The notes: generated by a model from the sequence alone, not told the origin. A stretch of DNA of 5,832 nucleotides from Anaerolineaceae bacterium UBA4081 (GCA_002383615.1 DFYN01000133.1:11196-17027), one strand, 5' to 3'; positions 1 through 4,971 are shown, numbered from the stretch's first letter. Numbers and translations are program-made.

Positions 1-704
1 TCAGCTCTACAGTAAATATAGCCTTGTGATGAGCCGATTGCGTAAGCTGCAATAATCATACCTTCAATAACAGAATGAGGGTCGCCTTCAAGGACACGCC
101 GGTTCATGAACGCACCAGGGTCTCCTTCATCTGCATTGCAAATGACGTATTTGGGTGTTCCCTCGCTGGCGCGGCAGAACTGCCATTTGCGGGCAGTGGG
201 GAAGCCTGCGCCGCCACGTCCCCGCAAACCAGACTTCATCACTTCATCAATAACCTGGTCAGGTGTTAATTCAGTGAGGACTTTAGCAAGACCTTGGTAG
301 CCGTTTTCGGCAATATAATCTTCAATGTTCTCTGGATCAATGACGCCACAATTACGTAGCACCACGCGGACTTCTTTTGCCGTAGGGGCAGTTAATTCTT
401 CGTCAGTGGATGTAGTGTCTTGAAGAGAGAATTTTTTGACCGGACGACCTTTGAGGAAATGCTCTTCCACCAAGTAGGGAATATCGTCCACAGTTAAACC
501 GACATAATGGATCCCTTCAGGATAAACCATTAATTCAGGACCTTGCGAGCATGCGCCAATCCGTGAGGTTTCGAGTACTTGAACTTCATCAATTAAGCCA
601 GAGGAAACCAATTCATCCTGGAGCGCATCCATGACTTCATGGGCTCCGTGGCGAAGGCATTCTGGGTCTACACACGCTAATACGTGCGAGCGAAAATACT
701 TCAT
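1..704 (-). CDS. nuoF: NuoF/HydB/HndC-type NADH-binding subunit of a soluble hydrogenase complex (partial, C-terminus off the left edge)
   Basis: This is the flavin-containing subunit that takes electrons from NADH through FMN to iron-sulphur clusters in the cytoplasm. Only 234 codons are visible; relatives are about 550-620 residues, so the 4Fe-4S parts lie outside the window. Residues 1-90 form a thioredoxin-like ferredoxin domain with C11-x4-C16 and C52, but Arg48 stands where the third cysteine is expected. Residues 112-145 carry the RNCG.IDPENIEDYI..GYQ.L segment typical of HydB/HndC proteins. Next come the NADH-site glycine loop GLRGRGGAGFPTARKW (159-174, Ala171 where Gly is usual) and the FMN-site segment NADEGDPGAFMNRRVLEGDP (190-209). 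The ATG at 704 has AGGA six bases upstream and lies 42 nt after the hndB stop. Whether the partner is an [FeFe]-hydrogenase or a formate dehydrogenase cannot be seen. Family assignment is sure; the exact complex is inferred. Confidence 0.93.
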   Translation of the reverse strand, partial: MKYFRSHVLACVDPECLRHGAHEVMDALQDELVSSGLIDEVQVLETSRIGACSQGPELMVYPEGIHYVGLTVDDIPYLVEEHFLKGRPVKKFSLQDTTSTDEELTAPTAKEVRVVLRNCGVIDPENIEDYIAENGYQGLAKVLTELTPDQVIDEVMKSGLRGRGGAGFPTARKWQFCRASEGTPKYVICNADEGDPGAFMNRRVLEGDPHSVIEGMIIAAYAIGSSQGYIYCRA

Positions 705-746
705 TTCAAATCCTGTAAAAGTAATATGGTTAGTTTGAGTCTCGGT

Positions 747-1112
747 TTAGAGCGGAATGACATGATTGTCGACAACTTTTCCATTAACCACATGCTCATG
801 CATGATTTGGCGAGCAACTTCTGGCGTAACTTTGCCATATGTTACTTTGGGTTGTTCTCCAACAATAACCTGAACAATCGGTTCCCGTTCGCAAAGACCA
901 ATGCAACCAGTCTGGGTAACACTGATGTCTTGGAGGTTGTCTTTTTCAATGGTTTCCAGGATGGCTTTCATCGTGTCACGCGCTCCTGCTGCGATGCCAC
1001 AGGTACCCATACCGACTATCACTTGTATTTTTCCAGCTGCAGATTTCAGGTTGCGTTTTGCAAGGGCTTCTTCGCGAGCACGTTTTAGGTCGTCCAAACT
1101 TTTGATAGGCAT
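747..1112 (-). CDS. hndB: HndB-like (2Fe-2S) ferredoxin-domain protein
   Basis: This 121-residue soluble protein resembles the small thioredoxin-fold ferredoxin subunit found between NuoE and NuoF in NADP-reducing hydrogenase clusters (HndB of Desulfovibrio fructosivorans and similar proteins). It probably passes electrons within the complex or helps assemble it. A charged helix (residues 5-23) precedes the fold. The conserved segment VGMGTCGIAAGAR (33-45) supplies C38, and TGCIGLCEREP (68-78) supplies C70 and C74. A YGKV....A..I...HVVNGKVV tail (92-114) is typical of the family. Only three cysteines are present, and no residue corresponds to the first cysteine of the NuoE C-x4-C pair; from memory of relatives, I believe this is normal for the family. 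The start is supported by AGGAG (1121-1125) eight bases upstream of the ATG. It lies 36 nt after the ATPase gene and 42 nt before nuoF, so co-transcription is likely. Confidence 0.9.
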   Translation of the reverse strand: MPIKSLDDLKRAREEALAKRNLKSAAGKIQVIVGMGTCGIAAGARDTMKAILETIEKDNLQDISVTQTGCIGLCEREPIVQVIVGEQPKVTYGKVTPEVARQIMHEHVVNGKVVDNHVIPL

Positions 1113-1148
1113 TTCTTTTACTCCTGTGTGTATGTAATATCTTCAAAA

Positions 1149-1700
1149 CTAAGCCGAATTGCTGGTAACCTCAGCAAGACCGGTCTCAATATATCCGCGA
1201 AGGTAGGATAATATGGCGGGTTCAGTTAGCGAAATCCCTTCCAACTCCCGCTTGATTTCTTCATCATCAAGAACAAACCGGTAATTGTCCAACTGATACA
1301 AAAATTGCCAATGGACATGCGGGTAAGCGATTAGTAAATTAAGGAAAGTCGATCCAAGGTCTCCAAGAGGCATTCGGTCAATATGGCTCCGTTTGAACTC
1401 GACCTCTACAACAGTCCCTTCGCCTGGCTTGGAAGTCAGTTTCAAAGAACCATCGCAGGCTTCTGCAGCTTCCTTCAAAAGCGGTAATCCCAATCCAACC
1501 TTGCGCGTTGTTCTGCTGGTAAAGAACGGATCTAGAACCTGTTTAACGGTTTCAGCATTCATGCCTTGTCCGTCATCTTTCACAACCAATCTCATCAAGT
1601 CTGTCTGAGTGTTCTCTTCTACGGATATAAGAATATTCTGGGCGCCGGCGGCAACACTATTTTCGGCGATATCCAACAAGTGGAGTGATAGCTCCCTCAT
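1149..1700 (-). CDS. GHKL-type ATP-binding protein embedded in the hydrogenase operon
   Basis: This 183-residue cytoplasmic protein consists mainly of a histidine-kinase-like ATPase fold. Visible motifs are the N box (LLDIAENS, Glu13-Asn14), the D-x-G-x-G box (D42, G44, G46), the F box (DPFFTS, 57-62) and the glycine lid VGLGLPLL (68-75). GEGT at 93-96 closes the fold. There is no dimerisation/phospho-acceptor histidine domain, sensor or membrane segment, so it is not a complete sensor kinase. Residues about 105-175 form a separate C-terminal part (SHIDRMPLGD..STFLNLL, later EIKRELEGISL) that I recognise only from hydrogenase-linked homologues. It starts 5 nt after the nuoE stop. The ribosome site is poor: GAGGA lies 12 nt upstream and AGAAGG abuts the ATG, so coupling to nuoE translation is plausible. 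Its substrate is unknown; anti-sigma-like kinase, assembly chaperone and activity switch are all open. Confidence 0.9.
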   Translation of the reverse strand: MRELSLHLLDIAENSVAAGAQNILISVEENTQTDLMRLVVKDDGQGMNAETVKQVLDPFFTSRTTRKVGLGLPLLKEAAEACDGSLKLTSKPGEGTVVEVEFKRSHIDRMPLGDLGSTFLNLLIAYPHVHWQFLYQLDNYRFVLDDEEIKRELEGISLTEPAILSYLRGYIETGLAEVTSNSA

Positions 1701-1705
1701 CCTTC

Positions 1706-2215
1706 TTATTTATCCTCTTGCAAAGGACGCATCAATTGAGGAATCTTATTGGGTCGTACGCGTCCAGCGACCTCATCATCCAGAACAACTACAGGCGCTT
1801 GACTGCAAGCACCCACACAGCGGCACAATTCCAAGGTAATTAGTCCGTCTGGTGTAGTTTGACCTGGTTCAATGCCCAGAACCTGTTTGGCTTTCTCTAG
1901 AAGCTGCTGCGTTCCACCCACATAGCAGGCGGTGCCCATACAGAACTTAATCGTGTGCTTACCTCGAGGCGAGGTGGTGAAGAAGGAATAAAAGGACACA
2001 ACGCCATGAACCTGGCTAACCGGGATGTGAAGTTTGTCAGCAATGTATTCCTGCATATACACGGAAATGAAACCAATCTGGCTTTGCATTTCGTTCAATA
2101 CCACCATTGTGGCGCCAGGTGTATCTCGGTGAGCTTCAATAATTTGATCCATGATTGCTTTCGTTTCGGGTATTGCCACTGGATCGGTGGTAGGTACCTT
2201 TACGAGGTTGAGCAT
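1706..2215 (-). CDS. nuoE: NuoE/HydC/HndA-type thioredoxin-like [2Fe-2S] subunit
   Basis: This 169-residue protein is the small [2Fe-2S] subunit that accompanies NuoF in complex I and in soluble bifurcating hydrogenases. An N-terminal helical part (about 15-80, with the SQVHGVVSFYSFF signature at 67-79) precedes the ferredoxin fold. All four cluster ligands are present: C92 and C97 in FCMGTACYVGG, and C133 and C137 in CVGACSQAPVV; C131 is an extra nearby cysteine. The ATG at 2215 was chosen because AGGAG (2221-2225) lies five bases upstream and homologues begin at about this point. A TTG at 2266 in the same frame would add 17 unrelated residues and would start inside a predicted hairpin. It heads the electron-transfer block after a 157-nt gap with promoter-like and Rex-like sites. 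Presence beside a HydB-type NuoF and an HndB protein favours a hydrogenase over respiratory complex I. Confidence 0.95.
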   Translation of the reverse strand: MLNLVKVPTTDPVAIPETKAIMDQIIEAHRDTPGATMVVLNEMQSQIGFISVYMQEYIADKLHIPVSQVHGVVSFYSFFTTSPRGKHTIKFCMGTACYVGGTQQLLEKAKQVLGIEPGQTTPDGLITLELCRCVGACSQAPVVVLDDEVAGRVRPNKIPQLMRPLQEDK

Positions 2216-2235
2216 TTCTACTCCTGATATATTGT
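2216..2235 (-). promoter_or_regulatory. nuoE ribosome-binding region
   Basis: On the minus strand AGGAG (2225-2221) is followed by five bases and the ATG at 2215. This decides the nuoE start over the upstream TTG at 2266, which has no comparable purine tract. Confidence 0.75.
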
Positions 2236-2249
2236 GATAAAAAGTACAA
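2232..2249 (-). promoter_or_regulatory. Candidate Rex (NADH/NAD+ redox repressor) operator
   Basis: The plus strand reads TTGTGA-TAAAAA-GTACAA, an 18-bp dyad. The usual Rex consensus is TTGTGA-N6-TCACAA; the left half matches fully and the right half four of six, giving ten of twelve defined positions. It lies just upstream of the nuoE ribosome site and downstream of the promoter candidate, so bound repressor could act as a roadblock or hide the ribosome site at DNA level. Rex is established as a regulator of hydrogenase and fermentation genes in several anaerobic phyla. The site is seen directly; Rex binding is inferred, and no rex gene is in the window. Confidence 0.5.
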
Positions 2250-2260
2250 TAAGTAAGTTC

Positions 2261-2286
2261 AGCCAAAGGTAGTTTACCCTTCGGCT
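2261..2286 (-). promoter_or_regulatory. Stem-loop in the nuoE leader
   Basis: On the minus strand AGCCGAAGG (2286-2278) can pair with CCTTTGGCT (2269-2261) around an 8-base loop. This gives nine continuous pairs, one of them G-U in RNA. The same sequence read as plus-strand RNA has an A-C mismatch at that place, so the structure suits minus-strand transcription better. It is followed by a mixed U-rich stretch (GAACTTACTT) rather than a clean U-run. A leader structure, RNA-processing site or weak attenuator is therefore more likely than a strong terminator. It sits just upstream of the Rex-like site. Confidence 0.45.
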
Positions 2287-2306
2287 GTAAAACGGGTAAT
2301 TACTGA

Positions 2307-2335
2307 ATGTCATTGAAACCCGTGCAGGTTGTCAA
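2307..2335 (-). promoter_or_regulatory. Candidate sigma-70-type promoter for the nuoE block
   Basis: The minus strand has a perfect -35 box TTGACA (2335-2330). A 17-base spacer follows, then TGACAT (2312-2307), which matches TATAAT at three of six positions including the first and last. Transcription would start near 2300, leaving a leader of about 85 nt that contains the 2261-2286 hairpin and the Rex-like dyad. The weak -10 keeps confidence low; the long gap after the PHP gene supports a promoter somewhere here. Confidence 0.35.
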
Positions 2336-2374
2336 TATAAATGGATAGGGGTATCGTAAAATAACCCGTCTATC
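2335..2374 (-). terminator. Candidate terminator hairpin at the end of the PHP gene
   Basis: Starting at the PHP stop codon, the minus strand folds as GATAG / CTATC (5 bp), a two-base bulge, GGGT / ACCC (4 bp), a bulged T, then AT / AT around the loop TTTACG (stem-loop at 2374-2344). The stretch that follows, CATTTATATT (2343-2334), is U-rich but interrupted. It could end the DRTGG-to-PHP transcript or protect its 3' end, with read-through into nuoE still possible. Confidence 0.4.
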
Positions 2375-3116
2375 ACGTTAGTAAGATTTTATGACTGCGT
2401 CCATTTTCTTGCTTGAGGGCTTGCCGAATTTCAGCGATGGATACATCCTCAAGGAAAAATTCATTTGCACCAAGCATTGAGTCCAACATATGGACATCGC
2501 CATTTTGGATTAGGGGATAGCCGGCAATTTGCGGAAATTGGCTGAGCGCTTGATCAGGGGTGATGTGGAGGGAAATTTCCAGGGCAGCGATGGGAATGCC
2601 TTGTGGGACAAATCCTAATATCGGCAGTAAACCATTTGTTGTACGATTTACATGAGCGGGAATAAACAACCCTCCCAATTCTGTGACCTGACGACAGGCA
2701 TCGTCCAACGAGATATTTGTGGATATTGCTAAAAGGCGGGTTTCAGAACGAATAAAATCTCCCGTTTCATCAACGACATATTGCTCGCCAAAGAAATCAG
2801 GTCTGTTGACCAAATTGGGAAGGTGGGCATCGACAACGGCTTGCCATGCTGCAGCTTGCTCGAGGGTATCGAACAAGCAAAGGCAGTGGACATCTTCCCG
2901 TGTCTGTACTTCCATTCCTGGGAGAACCGTCAGGTCATACCCCAGGGCAGCTTTTTGGACAGCCGCGATATTTGCTGTTGCATTGTGGTCTGTCACAGCG
3001 ATCAGATTGATGCCATCATCCATCGCCCGCTGAACAATCAGGGGAGGGATCATCTCCACTTCTGCGCAGGCAGAATGGACTGTATGAAGGTGGAGTTCCG
3101 CTCTGAAGCGTTTCAT
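2373..3116 (-). CDS. PHP-domain metal-dependent phosphoesterase
   Basis: This 247-residue cytoplasmic protein is almost entirely a PHP domain, a metal-dependent phosphoesterase fold related to the DNA polymerase III exonuclease-like domain and to YciV-type nucleotidases. Visible ligand motifs in order: AELHLHTVHSACAEVEM (H9, H11), AVTDHNA (D43, H44), LPGMEVQTREDVH (E69, H77), IPAHVNR (H155) and NGDVH (D207, H209; more often SDAH). The metal-binding set therefore appears complete and the enzyme should be active. Its substrate is unknown: a phosphorylated metabolite, nucleotide or short oligonucleotide is possible. The ATG at 3116 starts directly before the PHP fold, 20 nt after the preceding DRTGG stop. 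There is no clear ribosome site, so translational coupling is likely. An in-frame TTG at 3176 would add 20 residues overlapping the DRTGG gene and lacks support. Homologues travel with DRTGG and CBS-ATPase genes near hydrogenases. Confidence 0.9.
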   Translation of the reverse strand: MKRFRAELHLHTVHSACAEVEMIPPLIVQRAMDDGINLIAVTDHNATANIAAVQKAALGYDLTVLPGMEVQTREDVHCLCLFDTLEQAAAWQAVVDAHLPNLVNRPDFFGEQYVVDETGDFIRSETRLLAISTNISLDDACRQVTELGGLFIPAHVNRTTNGLLPILGFVPQGIPIAALEISLHITPDQALSQFPQIAGYPLIQNGDVHMLDSMLGANEFFLEDVSIAEIRQALKQENGRSHKILLT

Positions 3117-3136
3117 TGTTCGGCTGGCAGAAATGA

Positions 3137-3481
3137 TCAGCCGCCGCGTAACCCCAAAGACCAGAGCTGCCCACAAACCGAAAATGACTTTTCGGATGTA
3201 GCCAACATGATGATACCTTCTTCATTTGCTTTGGAAATGGTAGCTGCATCTGGCTTGGCGTCTTCGGTTATGATGATAGCGCAAAGGTCTAGCAAGGCTG
3301 CTACTGCCACAATATTGCCATGCGACTGAAGTGTGACCCAAATACCCTGTTTTGCGGCACCTGCCATGACGCACGAAAGTAAATCAGAAGTATAGCCACT
3401 GGCAGGTTCGATTAATGAAAAATCCTTTTTTTCAGTCAAGATAGTCAAATTTAAGGCGTCAATGATTTGTTGCAGGTTCAT
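3137..3481 (-). CDS. DRTGG-domain protein, second copy
   Basis: This 114-residue protein is a single DRTGG domain, a small alpha/beta module also found in Pta-type phosphotransacetylases and in CBS-linked proteins. It is sometimes annotated as serine-kinase-like, but no kinase motif is seen. The domain signature is SGYTSDLLSCVMA (28-40), then IWVTLQSHGNIVAVAALLD (47-65) and NEEGIIMLAT (86-95). It ends in FSVCGQLWSLGL (100-111), which parallels the end of the first DRTGG protein of this operon. The ATG overlaps the CBS-ATPase gene by 23 nt in another frame; AAAGGA (3495-3490) lies eight bases upstream, inside that gene. Tight overlap means both are made from one transcript and probably in fixed ratio. 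A role as ligand-binding or partner-binding regulator is inference. Confidence 0.85.
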   Translation of the reverse strand: MNLQQIIDALNLTILTEKKDFSLIEPASGYTSDLLSCVMAGAAKQGIWVTLQSHGNIVAVAALLDLCAIIITEDAKPDAATISKANEEGIIMLATSEKSFSVCGQLWSLGLRGG

Positions 3482-4484
3482 GTGCTGTATCCTTTCCAGA
3501 GGTGGGTCCTTCGCCGAAGGTGTCCTCAGGTTTCAGGAACATACGCATTCGCAGTCGTGTTCCTTGCCCGAAGACGGATTCGAGTTTCATCTGGTCCACA
3601 CAGCGGGATATATTGACCAACCCCATACCAGCGCCAAAACCAAGTTCGCGGATAGCTTCGGTTGCTGTAGAGTAACCAGGGCGCATGGCTTCATCAATAT
3701 CTTTAATTCCTGGACCAGTATCGGTTACATCAATCGTAATTTGATGAGGCTCAATTTCTACGCGGATGACACCGCCGTTGGTGGTGTGAATAATCAGGTT
3801 CATTTCAGCTTCATAAATTGCAATTCCACATCGTCGGGCAATCAAAGGAGAAGCACCCAGGCGCACAAGCGCCCGCTTAATGTGGCTGGAAGCAGTTCCA
3901 CCTCGGGTGAAATCTCCCTGTTTGATGTTGTACCTTAAGATGAGGCTAGTCCGATCAGACTCAATGTCCTCAAAAAGGTGGCTGGCACGGTATTTTCGAA
4001 TCTCTTCAGTTTGGTAATCTTGTTGAAGCGCACGTAAAAGACCGCGGGTAATATCACCCTTTGTAAGGATTCCGATCAGTTTTCCATCTTCAGCCACCAC
4101 AGGCAGTCGACCGACCCGGGTATTTACAAATAACTTAAGCGCTTCAATGACTGAATCGGTGGATCGGACTGTAATGAGGGTAGTTGTCATGTACTTGCTG
4201 ACGGGTGCGTCTAATTCATCGTCCCTCAAGCAGCGGATGAGATCTTCCATACTTACAATTCCAACCAACTTATCGCCATCCAATACTGGCGAACCTGATA
4301 TTCGAAGTTGTCGGAAGAGCTCTAACACATCTCCCATTTTCATATCAGTAACCACAAATTTTGCATCGCGGCTCATTACTTCCGCAATGCGCAGGTCATA
4401 GGCTAATTCCTCGACCCTGGTGATGCTTTCAGCGTCCCGGTCTGTTACAACGCGTTCCAACGGTCGTGGAGTGCCTTCGTCCAT
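3459..4484 (-). CDS. CBS-pair plus anti-sigma-factor-type ATPase regulatory protein
   Basis: This 341-residue soluble protein joins a nucleotide-sensing module to an ATPase. Residues about 33-88 and 95-150 are two CBS repeats (IAEVMSRDAKFVV...GIVSMEDLIRCL and VSKYMTTTLITV...GILTKGDITRGLL), which usually bind adenosine nucleotides as a pair. After a linker, residues about 187-315 form an RsbW/SpoIIAB-like GHKL ATPase: GDF..GGTASSHIKRAL (190-206), N box YEAEMN (E225, N229), DTGPGI (255-260) and the lid LGFGAGMGL (281-289). No phospho-acceptor histidine domain is present, so it could be a serine kinase or an ATP-dependent partner switch. The C-terminal 25 residues are polar and probably flexible. 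The ATG at 4484 lies 9 nt after the first DRTGG stop without a recognisable ribosome site, suggesting coupled re-initiation. Sensing of adenylate charge is plausible; the target is unknown. Confidence 0.9.
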   Translation of the reverse strand: MDEGTPRPLERVVTDRDAESITRVEELAYDLRIAEVMSRDAKFVVTDMKMGDVLELFRQLRISGSPVLDGDKLVGIVSMEDLIRCLRDDELDAPVSKYMTTTLITVRSTDSVIEALKLFVNTRVGRLPVVAEDGKLIGILTKGDITRGLLRALQQDYQTEEIRKYRASHLFEDIESDRTSLILRYNIKQGDFTRGGTASSHIKRALVRLGASPLIARRCGIAIYEAEMNLIIHTTNGGVIRVEIEPHQITIDVTDTGPGIKDIDEAMRPGYSTATEAIRELGFGAGMGLVNISRCVDQMKLESVFGQGTRLRMRMFLKPEDTFGEGPTSGKDTAHEPATNH

Positions 4485-4493
4485 GGTAATAGG

Positions 4494-4868
4494 CTAATCG
4501 TCACAGGAGCAATCAACAACAGGTTGCTCCAGGCTATCTAAACCTGCCTGGTATAACCGACCGCATAATTCAAACATGCCATAAGGCGAGGTGATCAGGG
4601 GAATTCCTTCTTCTTCGGCTAATTGTATCGTTTCTTTTGGCGGTTGTTTACCACGCACAAAAACAACCGCAGCAACATCTGCCATTTGAGCTGTACGAAT
4701 CACCTGTGGATTGCATAATCCAGTCAGGAGGACAGCTTCCGGCTGGATGGATGCAAGCACATCTGACATGAGGTCAGCGCCACACCCACCCTTGATCTCC
4801 CGATTAAGGTTTATGTTCTTATGAAGCAATTTCCCGTTTATTATGCTGACTAAATCTTTGACTTTCAT
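4494..4868 (-). CDS. DRTGG-domain protein, first copy, leading the regulatory quartet
   Basis: This 124-residue single-domain protein shares the DRTGG fold with the gene at 3137-3481: GGCGADLMSDVLAS (27-40), VLLTG.CNPQVIRTAQMADVAAVVFV (46-71), EEEGIPLITS (85-94) and MFELCGRLYQAGL (98-110). It carries five cysteines (C29, C52, C102, C120, C122). The last two form a C-terminal DCSCDD tail absent from the second copy. C102 lines up with C103 of the second copy in a shared CGxLxxxGL ending. The ATG is preceded by AAGGA (4877-4873) four bases upstream. It is the first gene after the divergent promoter region shared with hisS. The function is not known; a ligand-binding or scaffold partner of the CBS-ATPase is likely from the tight gene order. 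Confidence 0.85.
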   Translation of the reverse strand: MKVKDLVSIINGKLLHKNINLNREIKGGCGADLMSDVLASIQPEAVLLTGLCNPQVIRTAQMADVAAVVFVRGKQPPKETIQLAEEEGIPLITSPYGMFELCGRLYQAGLDSLEQPVVDCSCDD

Positions 4869-4887
4869 AGCATCCTTGGGTATTTGT

Positions 4888-4916
4888 TATATAAGACATT
4901 GAAAAATGTATCTCAA
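4888..4916 (-). promoter_or_regulatory. Promoter candidate for the DRTGG/CBS/PHP operon
   Basis: The minus strand has TTGAGA (4916-4911), a 17-base spacer and TATATA (4893-4888). Together these match the sigma-70 boxes well. Transcription would begin near 4881, only about 12 nt before the ATG at 4868, so the leader is very short but still includes the AAGGA ribosome site. The -35 half also forms part of an 18-bp dyad (see 4899-4916). Confidence 0.5.
4899..4916. promoter_or_regulatory. Imperfect 18-bp dyad with Rex-like geometry over the -35 box
   Basis: The plus strand reads TTGAAA-AATGTA-TCTCAA. The two half-sites (TTGAAA and, from the other strand, TTGAGA) agree at five of six positions and have the same 6-N-6 spacing as the better site before nuoE. 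Nine of the twelve defined Rex consensus positions match. AT-rich sequence makes chance matches easy, so this is tentative. Confidence 0.25.
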
Positions 4917-4942
4917 ATATGATTATCAGGTATGAATTAGAT

Positions 4943-4971
4943 TTCAGGAAGTGATGAATTCATGCTAAAAT
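4943..4971 (+). promoter_or_regulatory. Extended -10 promoter candidate for hisS
   Basis: TGC-TAAAAT (4963-4971) is an extended -10 element matching TATAAT at five of six positions. The -35 region TTCAGG (4943-4948), 17 bases upstream, is weak, as is common with extended -10 promoters. Transcription would start near 4978, giving a leader of about 22 nt. That leaves no room for a T-box or other riboswitch. Confidence 0.5.

Noticed and set aside
684..1088. Plus-strand open frame of 134 codons opposite hndB and the nuoF start
   Set aside because: It is antisense to genes with clear ferredoxin motifs and ribosome sites, shows no recognisable domain, and has no ribosome site of its own.
1706..2215. 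Assignment of nuoE/nuoF to membrane complex I
   Set aside because: The ATPase and HndB genes between them, and the ferredoxin domain fused to NuoF, are features of soluble hydrogenase-type complexes; no other nuo genes are present.
2216..2266. Longer nuoE from a TTG at 2266
   Set aside because: It adds 17 residues unlike the family, starts within a hairpin arm, crosses the Rex-like site, and lacks the AGGAG present before the ATG at 2215.
2983..2998. TTGTGG-TCTG-TCACAG, resembling a Rex site
   Set aside because: The spacing is two bases short of the 18-bp dyad, and it lies inside the PHP coding region at the conserved TDHNAT motif.
3117..3176. Longer PHP protein from a TTG at 3176
   Set aside because: It has no ribosome site, overlaps the DRTGG gene, and family proteins begin just before the HxH motif that follows the ATG at 3116.
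2781..3329. Plus-strand open frame of 182 codons opposite the PHP and second DRTGG genes
   Set aside because: It runs antisense across two well-supported genes and its product has no recognisable motif.
3462..3938. Plus-strand open frame of 158 codons opposite the ATPase part of the CBS-ATPase gene
   Set aside because: The minus strand here encodes conserved GHKL motifs; the plus frame is low-information and unsupported.
3459..4484. Reading the CBS-ATPase as a classical sensor histidine kinase
   Set aside because: There is no dimerisation domain with a phospho-acceptor histidine before the ATPase fold and no response regulator gene nearby; the motifs fit the anti-sigma-factor ATPase group better.
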